DNA from: an uncultured Clostridia bacterium
GTDB lineage: Bacteria; Bacillota; Clostridia; Lachnospirales; Anaerotignaceae
Direction: 5' to 3'
DNA length: 64,000 bases
NCBI GenBank assembly: GCA_910583755.1
Contig: CAJTZO010000006.1
Coordinates: 1 to 64,000 of the forward strand
The translations under genes and the position numbers were made by a program. Positions 8,095 to 16,425 of this stretch are shown here, piece after piece; within the stretch, counting starts at the first letter, position 1; each line of letters starts with the position of its first letter. The notes below the pieces were generated by a model. It made no database searches, was not told where the DNA came from, and was given only the letters and a program-made list of their open reading frames with translations.

Positions 8095-8766
8095 ATGTAT
8101 AGCATTGCCATTGATGGCCCAGCAGGTTCTGGAAAAAGTACAGTCGCAAAACAAATTGCGAAAAAATTGGGTATCTTATATATTGATACAGGGGCAATGT
8201 ATCGAACAGTAGGACTATATTGTTTGGAAAATAATATTGATTTAAGTGATGAAAAAAAGATTAATACAATATTGCCAAAAATAAATATGAAAATTGAATT
8301 ATTAGAAGGAAAGCAAGAGATATATCTCAATGGTGAAAAGGTAACAGAAAAAATTAGAACACAAGAAGCAGGAAAAGCAGCATCTGATGTTGCAGTAATC
8401 TTTTCTGTTCGTGAAAAACTAGTGCAAATACAAAGAGATTTGGCACAAGGACATTCTGTCATTATGGATGGGCGAGACATTGGAACCAATGTTTTACCAA
8501 ACGCTACTGTCAAAATTTATTTAGATGCAAGTGTGGAAGAAAGAACAAAACGCCGTTGTAATGAATTGAAATGGTTAGGAAAAAATTATGATGCAGAACG
8601 TATAAAATTGGAAATCATAGAAAGAGACAAAAATGATAAAAATAGAAAATATAATCCTTTAAAAAAAGCAAAAGATGCTACATTATTAGATACTTCTTCT
8701 ATGAATATAGAGCAAGTAGTAAATAAAATTTTAGAAATTATAAAGAGAAAAATAGAGATTTTATAA
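8095..8766 (+). CDS. cmk: Cytidylate kinase
   Basis: Phosphorylates CMP and dCMP with ATP. 223 residues. The P-loop GPAGSGKST spans residues 8-16, followed by the LYIDTGAMYR CMP-binding block, the MDGRDIGTNVLPNA motif and the lid Arg region EERTKRRCNEL. Start preceded by GAGGGGATAGG. It sits between aroH (9 bases upstream) and plsC (9 bases downstream), so these genes are almost certainly one transcript. Confidence 0.96.
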   Translation: MYSIAIDGPAGSGKSTVAKQIAKKLGILYIDTGAMYRTVGLYCLENNIDLSDEKKINTILPKINMKIELLEGKQEIYLNGEKVTEKIRTQEAGKAASDVAVIFSVREKLVQIQRDLAQGHSVIMDGRDIGTNVLPNATVKIYLDASVEERTKRRCNELKWLGKNYDAERIKLEIIERDKNDKNRKYNPLKKAKDATLLDTSSMNIEQVVNKILEIIKRKIEIL

Positions 8767-8775
8767 GGAGGAGTT

Positions 8776-9360
8776 ATGTTTTATCAAATTGCAAAAGCTG
8801 TATTGAAAATACTTTATAAAATATTATTTCGTATGAGTGTAGAAGGACAGGAAAATGTGCCAAAACAAGGTGGTGTTATCCTTTGTGCAAATCATAGTAG
8901 TAATTTTGACCCTGTAACAATGGCTATTTATAATCAAAGAAGTGTTTACTATATGGCAAAAAAGGAACTTTTTGAAAATAAATTTCTATGCTGGTTGATT
9001 CATCAGTTATATGCTTTTCCAGTAGATAGGTCTACCGCAGATATGAAGGCATTTAAAAATACAGTAAGATTGCTAAAAGAAGAAAAAGTAATTGGCATGT
9101 TTGCGCAGGGCACAAGAGTAAAAGAAGGAGAAGAAAAAGCAGCAAAAGCAGGTGTAGCATTATTTGCTATGAAAGGAAAAGCACCTGTTGTACCCGTTGC
9201 GATTAGTGGAAGCTGTAAACCTTTTTCTAAAATGAAAATTGTTTATGGAAAACCGTTATATTTAGAAGAATATAGGGGAAAACGTTTAAATACGGAAGCA
9301 TTAAACGAAATTACAGAAATCGTTATGAAACAGATTAATAGCATGAAAGTAGAGGTTTAA
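8776..9360 (+). CDS. plsC: 1-acyl-sn-glycerol-3-phosphate acyltransferase
   Basis: Adds the second acyl chain to lysophosphatidic acid at the membrane. 194 residues, a usual short clostridial form. Catalytic NHSSNFDP holds His40 and Asp45. The third family motif, normally FPEGTR, reads FAQGTRV here, a Glu-to-Gln variant in the region that contacts substrate phosphate. Ribosome site AAGGAGGAG. The stop is one base from the ispH start, so translation is likely coupled. The cmk-plsC-ispH order is familiar from Clostridia. Confidence 0.9.
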   Translation: MFYQIAKAVLKILYKILFRMSVEGQENVPKQGGVILCANHSSNFDPVTMAIYNQRSVYYMAKKELFENKFLCWLIHQLYAFPVDRSTADMKAFKNTVRLLKEEKVIGMFAQGTRVKEGEEKAAKAGVALFAMKGKAPVVPVAISGSCKPFSKMKIVYGKPLYLEEYRGKRLNTEALNEITEIVMKQINSMKVEV

Positions 9361-9361
9361 T

Positions 9362-11311
9362 ATGGCAGAAATTATCGTAGCAGAATCCGCAGGCTTTTGT
9401 TTTGGTGTTAACAGAGCTATTACTATGGCTTGTGATGAAAGTAAAAATAAGGAAATCTACACCTATGGACCCTTAATACATAACAAAGAAGTGATTATGG
9501 ATTTAGAAAAAAAAGGAGTTCATGTTATCGAAAATTTACAAGAAATACAAGAAGGCACGGTAATGATACGTTCTCATGGCGTAGGAAAACAAATTTATGA
9601 AGAACTGGAAAACAGAAACCTTAAAATGATAGATGGAACATGTCCTTTTGTCAAACGGATTCATGATATTGTACAAAAGGCATATGAACAGGGGAAAAAA
9701 ATCCTTATTATAGGAGACAAAAAACATCCTGAAGTACAAGGCATCAATGGCTGGTGCGAAAATAGTGCAATGATATTAGGGGAAATAGAAGAAGCACAAC
9801 AATATCCCTTTGATGACAAAAAATATACTGTTGTAGTACAAACGACATTTCGAAAAACAAAACTACAAACTATGCTAGAAGTATTACAACAAAAAGGGTT
9901 GGAATTAGAAGTTTTTAATACCATTTGTTCTGCTACAGCACAAAGGCAACAAGAAGCAGTATCATTATCTCAAAAAGTGGATAGAATGATAGTCATTGGT
10001 GACAAAAATAGCTCTAATACGCAAAAATTATTTGAGATTTGTAGCAAAAATTGTAAAAAAACATATTATATTGAAACAATTTGTAATTTAGTGTTGAATA
10101 TTTTCGATAAGAATGATAAAATAGGAATAACTGCTGGTGCATCAACACCACCGGCAATCATTAAGGAGGTAATTAGTACAATGAGTGAAGCATTAAACAA
10201 CGATGCAGTACAAAATAATGGAGGAATGGAAGAAGATTTTGAGCAAATGTTAAATGAATCTTTTACAATACTTCATACAGGAGATGTTGTAAAAGGTACC
10301 GTAATTGGTATTTCTAATGAAGAAGTTTCTGTAAACTTAAATTACAAATCTGATGGTATTATTCCAAAAGGGGAATACAGCAGAGATGCCAGCGTACTTC
10401 CTAGCAAAGTGTTACAACCTGGAGATGAAATTGAAGTGTTTGTTGTACGTGTGAACGATGGTGACGGCAATGTACAACTTTCCAGAAAACGTATTGAAGA
10501 CCAAAAAGGTATGGAAGAAGTAGAAGCAGCTTATCAAAATAAAACAACAATTACCGGAAAAATTACAGATGTAGTAAGAGGCGGCTTAATTGCTATGGTA
10601 AATGGCGTCAGAATATTTATTCCATCTTCCCAGGTTTCAAATAAATTTATTGAAGATTTGAATGTATTTAAAGGAAAAGAATTGGAATTTAATATTATTG
10701 AATTAGACAAAGTAAAACGTCGTTTTATTGGTGGAAGAAAATTATTGATTGAAAAAGAAATTGCAGAGAAAAAAGCAGCCTTATTTGAAAAATTGGAAAT
10801 TGGTTCCAAAGTAAAAGGTACGGTTAGCAGAATTACTGACTTTGGTGCATTTGTAGACTTAGGCGGCGTAGATGGTCTGATTCATATTTCTGAAATGTCA
10901 TGGGGACGTATTACTAATCCAAAAGAAGTATTAAAAGAAGGGCAAGAAGTAGAAGTAATTATCTTAGATGTAGATAAGGAAAAAGGAAAAATTTCCCTTT
11001 CTTTAAAAGATAGTGCAAACAATCCTTGGGCATTAGCAGTAGAAAGATATCCTGTAGGCTCTATTACAGAAGGTAAAGTAGTACGCATGGTACCTTTTGG
11101 TGTGTTTGTAGAATTAGAGGCTGGTGTAGATGGTTTAGTACACATTTCTCAAATTGCAAATAAACATGTTGTAAAACCAGAAGATGAATTAAAAGTTGGA
11201 GAAATCATTAAAGTAAAAGTATTGGAAGTAAATGCAGAACAGAAAAAAATCAGCTTATCTAAAAGACAAGCTGAAGAAAATGCAGAAGCTCCAGAAAAAA
11301 CAGAGGAATAA
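9362..11311 (+). CDS. ispH: Fusion of 4-hydroxy-3-methylbut-2-enyl diphosphate reductase (IspH) with four S1 RNA-binding domains
   Basis: Residues 1 to about 275 are IspH, the last step of the MEP isoprenoid pathway. The three iron-sulfur cysteines are C13 (AGFCFGVNR), C94 (DGTCPFVK) and C189 (NTICSATAQRQ), and the SHG and HPEVQGI motifs are present. After a short linker come four S1 domains (starting roughly at residues 305, 388, 476 and 562), as in a short ribosomal protein S1. The third has the clearest motif, DFGAFVDLGGVDGLIHIS. This IspH-S1 fusion is known from Clostridia. An AAGGAGG with an ATG at 10181 lies at the junction and could also give a free 376-aa S1 protein. A strong terminator follows. 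Confidence 0.95.
   Translation: MAEIIVAESAGFCFGVNRAITMACDESKNKEIYTYGPLIHNKEVIMDLEKKGVHVIENLQEIQEGTVMIRSHGVGKQIYEELENRNLKMIDGTCPFVKRIHDIVQKAYEQGKKILIIGDKKHPEVQGINGWCENSAMILGEIEEAQQYPFDDKKYTVVVQTTFRKTKLQTMLEVLQQKGLELEVFNTICSATAQRQQEAVSLSQKVDRMIVIGDKNSSNTQKLFEICSKNCKKTYYIETICNLVLNIFDKNDKIGITAGASTPPAIIKEVISTMSEALNNDAVQNNGGMEEDFEQMLNESFTILHTGDVVKGTVIGISNEEVSVNLNYKSDGIIPKGEYSRDASVLPSKVLQPGDEIEVFVVRVNDGDGNVQLSRKRIEDQKGMEEVEAAYQNKTTITGKITDVVRGGLIAMVNGVRIFIPSSQVSNKFIEDLNVFKGKELEFNIIELDKVKRRFIGGRKLLIEKEIAEKKAALFEKLEIGSKVKGTVSRITDFGAFVDLGGVDGLIHISEMSWGRITNPKEVLKEGQEVEVIILDVDKEKGKISLSLKDSANNPWALAVERYPVGSITEGKVVRMVPFGVFVELEAGVDGLVHISQIANKHVVKPEDELKVGEIIKVKVLEVNAEQKKISLSKRQAEENAEAPEKTEE
10163..10183 (+). 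promoter_or_regulatory. Internal ribosome binding site and start codon for the S1 part
   Basis: AAGGAGG (10163-10169) lies 11 bases before an in-frame ATG (10181) at the IspH/S1 junction. It encodes Lys-Glu-Val with the codons AAG and GAG, whereas AAA and GAA dominate in this AT-rich genome, hinting at selection for the site itself. Internal initiation would yield a stand-alone 376-aa S1 protein. Confidence 0.5.
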
Positions 11312-11315
11312 TTTT

Positions 11316-11342
11316 AAAACAGCGGCTATGCCGCTGTTTTTT
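11316..11342 (+). terminator. Terminator of the cmk-plsC-ispH operon
   Basis: AAACAGCGGC-TAT-GCCGCTGTTT followed by Ts: a GC-rich 10-bp stem five bases after the stop. Confidence 0.92.
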
Positions 11343-11345
11343 GTT

Positions 11346-11421
11346 TGTCAATAAAGTCTTTTTTTTGTGGGTTTCTTAAGGTTCTTTGAGGAGTTTGAGG
11401 GCTAGCCCTCAAGATTTTTTC
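11346..11421 (-). repeat. Palindrome-string repeat, internally deleted copy
   Basis: Reverse orientation. It begins TTGTCAATAAAGTC..GTGGGTTTC and then jumps directly to TTAAGGTTCTTTGAGGAG and the TTGAGGGCTAGCCCTCAA palindrome. The three middle hairpins seen in the copy at 12905-13082 are cleanly absent. It occupies the start of the 314-base gap before the 11626 gene. Confidence 0.75.
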
Positions 11422-11541
11422 AAAAAAGAAACAAAGAATAATACCTTCAAGTTTTTTAACACACTTAAAAGGATACAGTCCTTGTTTATTTATGGTATAT
11501 AGATAAAAATAAGAGATTAGAAAGGAAAAAATTTGTTCATA

Positions 11542-11571
11542 TTGACAAGCTATATTGGAATAGGTTATCAT
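11542..11571 (+). promoter_or_regulatory. Promoter of the secreted protein gene
   Basis: TTGACA (11542-11547), 18-base spacer, TATCAT (11566-11571), 55 bases before the ATG at 11626. Confidence 0.6.
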
Positions 11572-11625
11572 AAAAGAAAAAAGTTCTTTAACAAACAAAA
11601 ACAAAAGAAAAATGAGGTGATAAAT

Positions 11626-12894
11626 ATGAAAAAATATAGTATGCCAATTTTTATTATAATGATATGTATGTTAAGTCATGTTGTTGTCTTTGGTCAAAGA
11701 ACGGAAAAAAATGAAACGGAAAAAATATTGAAAGATTGGGCAGAAAGTTATAGTGATTCTAAAAAAAGAATGGAATATATGTCTGAGAATATGAAAAAAA
11801 CCTATTTTGCAGACCAATTCCAAAGAGCAAACGAAAATATATTTTCTTTATTACACTCTGGCAAAGCAGAAAATGTTGAATTACAGGAAAAATTAGATGT
11901 TGTAAATTTTAGACTCGAAAATGGGGATACCATATTTTATACTTTAAAAAATAAAAATGGAAAAGAATATTATCAAGTAGAATATGTAGCAATAGAAGAA
12001 CAAAACAACCACTTGAAGGTAGAAAACAGCAGAATTACAAATGCTTATGATTGGAAAGATTGGAAAAACGAAACAACCGAGGTGCCTGAAAATAATATTT
12101 ATACAGAATTTTCCGGCAAAAAAAAGAGATATACACCTATTGTGACCATTACAAAAGCTGAAAAAATAGACAGAGAATTATTACCTCTTTTTTTAGACCA
12201 TATACAATCTGTTTTTGAAGATGGACATTCTAGTTATTACGTGATGGAAATGTTAAATATTGATATTCAGAACGTCAAAATGAAAGATGACGTTGCAACG
12301 ATTGATTTTACTTTGCAGGAAGTGCTAAGACGTTATCCTCGTAATCCGGATATGGTAGGATATATTCAAAAAGCAAAAGAAAGAGATAAGGAAGAATATA
12401 TGCAACTTTATAGGCAGTATTATACTCCATTTTATGGAAACTATAATTTACGTTTTTCTGGAAATAAAACGAATCCAGATAGTTTTCGCATGTATACGGG
12501 AGAAATAAATGAAAAAGGAAAAATTATTTACAACTGGTCTATTGAACAACAGTTTCCAGCAATGGATGCTAATGGAACAAAGTGGTATCTGGGGACAATC
12601 AATAGTACCAAAGATGATTATGGTAGGACACTTTTTACAATAATTCGAAAGCAATGGAATTTAGATACAAGGGGCGGCACAGACAAAGGATATTTTGTTA
12701 CTTCTTATGGCAGACAAATGACATATCCATTAGCAAAAGATGCAGTAGTCACTTGCTTGAATCAAGATAAAATGGAAGTAGTCAATACAAAATCTTTTGA
12801 ACAAGTAGCTGGAAAAGCAAATTTTGGAGCATCTCGATTATTCTGGTTTAAAATAGAAAATAATTATATTGTGGAAATAAAGGAACTTATATAA
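11626..12894 (+). CDS. Secreted protein of unknown function
   Basis: The start at 11626 is set by GAGGTGATAAAT; the longer frame from 11533 would cover the promoter. 422 residues. The N-terminus MKKYSMPIFIIMICMLSHVVVFG is a typical signal peptide with likely cleavage near the VVVFGQ stretch and no lipobox. The mature part is rich in Lys, Glu, Asn and Tyr, with no cysteine-rich or repeat region. I recognise no family. It stands as a single gene with its own promoter and is followed by an intergenic repeat. Confidence 0.75.
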   Translation: MKKYSMPIFIIMICMLSHVVVFGQRTEKNETEKILKDWAESYSDSKKRMEYMSENMKKTYFADQFQRANENIFSLLHSGKAENVELQEKLDVVNFRLENGDTIFYTLKNKNGKEYYQVEYVAIEEQNNHLKVENSRITNAYDWKDWKNETTEVPENNIYTEFSGKKKRYTPIVTITKAEKIDRELLPLFLDHIQSVFEDGHSSYYVMEMLNIDIQNVKMKDDVATIDFTLQEVLRRYPRNPDMVGYIQKAKERDKEEYMQLYRQYYTPFYGNYNLRFSGNKTNPDSFRMYTGEINEKGKIIYNWSIEQQFPAMDANGTKWYLGTINSTKDDYGRTLFTIIRKQWNLDTRGGTDKGYFVTSYGRQMTYPLAKDAVVTCLNQDKMEVVNTKSFEQVAGKANFGASRLFWFKIENNYIVEIKELI

Positions 12895-12904
12895 AATCCA
12901 GTCA

Positions 12905-13082
12905 GTCTTTTTTTATAGGGTTCGCCTACATTCACCAACTTTTTTAAAAAAAAGTTGGACAAAAAACTTTATTGAAAAAACTTGCATTTTTCCTTATAAA
13001 ATCAATATTTTTAGCGAAACGTTAGTTTCGCATTAAGGTTCTTTGAGGAATTTGGGGGCTAGCTCTCAAGGTTTTTTGACAA
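12905..13082 (-). repeat. Palindrome-string repeat, near-complete copy
   Basis: Reverse orientation, in the 327-base gap between the secreted protein and deoC. It carries a degraded GTTCGCCTACATTCACC end, CCAACTTTTTT/AAAAAAGTTGG, a drifted GGAAAAA-type hairpin, TTAGCGAAACGTTAGTTTCGC, the TTAAGGTTCTTTGAGGAA linker and a TTGGGGGCTAGCTCTCAA palindrome with two substitutions, ending TTTTTTGACA. The rest of the gap holds the deoC promoter. Confidence 0.8.
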
Positions 13083-13166
13083 GTTGAGTCTTTCTTTACT
13101 TTAAAGAAAGGCTTTTTGTTTTGATAAAAAAGATAAGACAGGAAAAAGCGAAAAGATATGTTTGCA

Positions 13167-13195
13167 TTGTGATTTTTTTAAATTTATGATATACT
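13167..13195 (+). promoter_or_regulatory. Promoter of deoC
   Basis: TTGTGA (13167-13172), 17-base spacer, TATACT (13190-13195), 27 bases upstream of the GTG start. Confidence 0.6.
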
Positions 13196-13221
13196 AGGAT
13201 AAAAGAAAAAGGAGAGATAGG

Positions 13222-13869
13222 GTGAAAAAAGAAGAAATTGTTCGCCATGTTGACCATACATTATTAAAGCAAACAGCAACATGGCAACAAATACAAAAAA
13301 TTTGTAAGGAAGGAATAGAACAAAAAACAGCCTCTATTTGCATTCCACCTAGTTATGTCAAAGCAGCCTCTGCATTTGTAAAGGGACAAGTTCCTATCTG
13401 TACTGTCATTGGCTTTCCAAACGGATACCATACTACAGAGACAAAAGTGTTTGAAACAGAAAATGCCCTTCAAAATGGTGCAGACGAAATTGATATGGTA
13501 ATTAATTTAGGTTGGGTAAAAGATGGGCTTTTTGACTTGGTAGAACAAGAAATAAAAGAAGTAAAAAAAGTCTGTGGAAATCATATTTTAAAAGTGATTA
13601 TTGAAACTTGTTATTTAACAGAACAGGAAAAGAAAAAACTTTGTCAAGTAGTAAACCGTTCTGGCGCAGATTTTATTAAAACAAGTACAGGATTTGGAAC
13701 AGAAGGCGCAACTGCAGAAGATATTCAATTATTTTCTGAAAATGTATCAAATCAGGTAAAAATAAAAGCAGCTGGTGGTATTAAAAGCATTGCAGATGCA
13801 GAAAAATTTTTACAATTAGGAGCAGAAAGATTGGGGTCTAGTTCCTTGTTAGGCTTTTTTGAAGCATAA
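13222..13869 (+). CDS. deoC: Deoxyribose-phosphate aldolase
   Basis: Cleaves 2-deoxyribose-5-phosphate to glyceraldehyde-3-phosphate and acetaldehyde in deoxynucleoside salvage. 215 residues. The N-terminal VDHTLLKQTAT block, the EIDMVINLG motif, the KVIIETCYLT block and the Schiff-base lysine in FIKTSTGFG are all in place, as is the C-terminal AAGGIKS phosphate site. The start is GTG with AAAGGAGAG before it. No other deo genes (deoA, pdp, cdd) are adjacent; it has its own promoter. Confidence 0.95.
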   Translation: MKKEEIVRHVDHTLLKQTATWQQIQKICKEGIEQKTASICIPPSYVKAASAFVKGQVPICTVIGFPNGYHTTETKVFETENALQNGADEIDMVINLGWVKDGLFDLVEQEIKEVKKVCGNHILKVIIETCYLTEQEKKKLCQVVNRSGADFIKTSTGFGTEGATAEDIQLFSENVSNQVKIKAAGGIKSIADAEKFLQLGAERLGSSSLLGFFEA

Positions 13870-14047
13870 AAAATGAAAAAATCAGCATATTTTATTGTTT
13901 TTTTATGATTTACTCTTGTGCATATCAATAGAAAACAATATAATAGAAAGAGTATTGTTTGATAATGTATCATCATCAGGAAAACATTTGCGGAGGGGCA
14001 TTTGTATTCTTGGTATAATAAATATTAATAAAAGGAGAATGAAAAAT

Positions 14048-14851
14048 ATGAAATTATTCAAATCAGTAACAGCAATTGCGCTGTCTTTCACAATGGTAAT
14101 GGGGCTTGCAGCTTGTGGTGGTGGTGATTCTACGACTACACCAGCAGAGGATTCTACTGGAGAAACACCATCTGCAGAGGTAAAAACATATAAAATTGCA
14201 ACAGATACTACCTTCGCACCATTTGAATTTGAAGATGAAAATGGTAACTTTGTAGGAATTGACATTGATATATTAAAAGCCATTGCAGAAGACCAAGGCT
14301 TTGAAGTAGATTTACAAGTGCTTGGATTTAGTGCAGCATTGCAAGCAGTAGAAGCAGGACAAGCTGACGGTATGATTGCAGGTATGAGCATTACAGAAGA
14401 AAGAAAAGAAAGATATGATTTTTCAGAACCATATTATGATTCTGCAGTAGTAATGGCAGTATCTGCAACAAATGAAGAGATTAAATCTTATGAAGACTTG
14501 GCAGGCAAAAAAGTTGCTGTGAAAGTTGGTACAGAAGGTTATGCTTTTGCAGACAGTATCAAAGAGGAATATGGATTTGAAATGGTAGTATTTGATGATT
14601 CTAATGGTATGTATCAAGATGTTACAGTGGGTAACTCTGTAGCTTGTTTTGAAGACTATCCTGTAATTGCCTATGGTATCCAGCAAGGTTTGCCATTAAA
14701 ACTGAATGAAAAACAAGAAGCAGGTAATTCTTATGGCTTTGCAGTAGCAAAAGGTAAAAATGCAGAATTATTACAAAAATTTAATGATGGCTTTGCAAAC
14801 ATTAAAGAAAATGGAAAATATCAAGAAATCGTAGACAGTTACACAAAGTAA
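14048..14851 (+). CDS. Amino acid ABC transporter, substrate-binding lipoprotein
   Basis: 267 residues. AAAGGAG lies 10 bases before the ATG at 14048; the ATG at 14039 is too close to it. The N-terminus is a lipoprotein signal with lipobox MGLAAC followed by GGG, so the protein is anchored outside the membrane. The mature part is a type 3 solute-binding domain (YKIATDTTFAPFEFEDENG; GIDIDILKAIAEDQGFEV; MIAGMSITEERKERYDFSEPYY), typical of polar amino acid binding such as glutamine or histidine. The ligand cannot be fixed from sequence. First gene of a three-gene transporter operon. Confidence 0.92.
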   Translation: MKLFKSVTAIALSFTMVMGLAACGGGDSTTTPAEDSTGETPSAEVKTYKIATDTTFAPFEFEDENGNFVGIDIDILKAIAEDQGFEVDLQVLGFSAALQAVEAGQADGMIAGMSITEERKERYDFSEPYYDSAVVMAVSATNEEIKSYEDLAGKKVAVKVGTEGYAFADSIKEEYGFEMVVFDDSNGMYQDVTVGNSVACFEDYPVIAYGIQQGLPLKLNEKQEAGNSYGFAVAKGKNAELLQKFNDGFANIKENGKYQEIVDSYTK

Positions 14852-14872
14852 TCAAGCTAGGAGTAATAGAGT

Positions 14873-15538
14873 ATGAGCTTTTATGAGTTTTTTTTACAAA
14901 ATTTGCCAAGATTACTGGAAGGCCTGTCACTTACCCTCCAGTTGACAGTTCTTTCCTTGATTTTTGCCATTATTGTGGGTATGGTTTCTTGTTTTTTTAA
15001 GATTTCCCATTTTAAACTATTAAATGGAATTGCGACTGTTTATTTAAGTATTATTCGTGGTACACCACTTATGGTGCAGGCATATTTTTTGTATTTTGGT
15101 ATCGCCTCTGCATTAAAAATACAAATTCCTTCCTTCTGGGCAAGTGTTATTGTATTGACTTTAAATGCAGGAGCTTATTTGTCAGAAATATTTAGAAGTG
15201 GTATTTCTGCAGTGAATAAAGGGCAGATGGAGGCAGCTAGAAGTCTTGGCTTGCCTTACCATGTGGCAATGGCAAAAGTAATTATTCCGCAAGCAATCCG
15301 TATTGTCATTCCTTCTGTAGTCAATCAGTTTATTATTACATTAAAAGATACTTCCATTATTTCTGTTATTGGTATGGGAGAATTAATGAGAGTAGGTACA
15401 TTAATTGCAAATAGAACCTTTAGAGGTTTTGAAACATATGGTATGGTTGCGATAGTGTATTTTATTGTTATTATGATATTAACAAAAATATCTCAAATCA
15501 TCGAAAGGAGACTTTCCAATGGTAAAAGTAAAGGCTGA
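14873..15538 (+). CDS. Amino acid ABC transporter, permease
   Basis: 221 residues, a polar amino acid transporter permease of the HisM/GlnP type. About five hydrophobic segments are visible, and the coupling EAA-type loop reads EAARSLGLPYHVAMAKVIIPQAIR. The N-terminus has the usual LPRLLEGLSLTLQLT signature. It starts 22 bases after the binding-protein gene with TAGGAG upstream, and its end overlaps the ATPase gene by 20 bases, so the three are one operon. Confidence 0.94.
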   Translation: MSFYEFFLQNLPRLLEGLSLTLQLTVLSLIFAIIVGMVSCFFKISHFKLLNGIATVYLSIIRGTPLMVQAYFLYFGIASALKIQIPSFWASVIVLTLNAGAYLSEIFRSGISAVNKGQMEAARSLGLPYHVAMAKVIIPQAIRIVIPSVVNQFIITLKDTSIISVIGMGELMRVGTLIANRTFRGFETYGMVAIVYFIVIMILTKISQIIERRLSNGKSKG

Positions 15539-16247
15539 GGGATTGCAGAAAAGTTTTGGAGATTTAAAAGTGTTAAAGCATATTGATATGGAAGTGCAAG
15601 AAGGAGAAGTTGTTTGTTTAATTGGTCCTTCTGGCAGTGGAAAAAGCACTTTTCTGAGATGTTTGAATTTTTTGGAAGAACCTACCAGTGGTACTATTAT
15701 CGTAGATGATTACAATTTAACAGACAAAAAAGCAGATATTAACAAAATTAGAGAAAATATTGGTATGGTATTCCAACAATTTAATCTTTTTCCACATTTA
15801 TCCGTCATTGACAACATTATGTTAGCACCAGTAGACAGAAAAAAAATGACAAAAGAAGAAGCTAGAAAAAAAGGAATGGAATTATTAAGAACAGTTGGAC
15901 TAGAAGAAAAAGCAGAGGCTTTTCCAGCGCAGCTCTCTGGTGGGCAGCAGCAAAGAGTTGCCATTGCAAGAGCTTTAGCAATGCAGCCCGATGTTATGCT
16001 TTTTGATGAACCAACTTCTGCATTAGACCCTGAAATGGTAGGAGAAGTATTAAATGTTATGAAAAAATTAGCAGAAGAAGGTATGACAATGATTGTTGTG
16101 ACACATGAAATGGGCTTTGCTAGAGAAGTAGCTGACAGAGTTGTATTTATGGATGGTGGCTATATTGTGGAAGAAGGTACACCACAGGAAGTATTTGGAA
16201 ATCCACAAAACAAAAGAACACAGGATTTTTTGAATATGGTACTGTAA
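15519..16247 (+). CDS. Amino acid ABC transporter, ATP-binding protein
   Basis: 242 residues, the GlnQ/HisP-type ATPase. Walker A is GPSGSGKST (36-44), the Q-loop VFQQFNLFPHL, signature LSGGQQQR, Walker B VMLFDEP with D-loop SALD, and the H-loop histidine in VVTHEM. Its AAAGGAG ribosome site lies inside the end of the permease gene. A terminator hairpin follows at 16265-16292. Confidence 0.96.
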   Translation: MVKVKAEGLQKSFGDLKVLKHIDMEVQEGEVVCLIGPSGSGKSTFLRCLNFLEEPTSGTIIVDDYNLTDKKADINKIRENIGMVFQQFNLFPHLSVIDNIMLAPVDRKKMTKEEARKKGMELLRTVGLEEKAEAFPAQLSGGQQQRVAIARALAMQPDVMLFDEPTSALDPEMVGEVLNVMKKLAEEGMTMIVVTHEMGFAREVADRVVFMDGGYIVEEGTPQEVFGNPQNKRTQDFLNMVL

Positions 16248-16264
16248 AATAGCATTAAAATTTT

Positions 16265-16292
16265 GACTGTCGATGTTCTCGGCAGTCTTTTT
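16265..16292 (+). terminator. Terminator of the amino acid ABC operon
   Basis: GACTGTCGA and TCGGCAGTC form a 9-bp stem (one G-T pair) around a TGTTC loop, followed by TTTTT. Confidence 0.88.
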
Positions 16293-16425
16293 GTGTTATT
16301 TTTTATATATTAAATATTTATTTACTCATGATTCATATTTTGTTCAAATATGTGCAGTATACTCATATTCATAAAAAGGAATGATATTAGTAAAGAATAA
16401 AAGTTATGTATAGGAGGAAGATAAT

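Noticed and set aside
13870..14047. T-box or amino acid riboswitch before the ABC transporter
   Set aside because: No T-box AGGGTGG-type antiterminator sequence and no terminator-antiterminator pair was seen.
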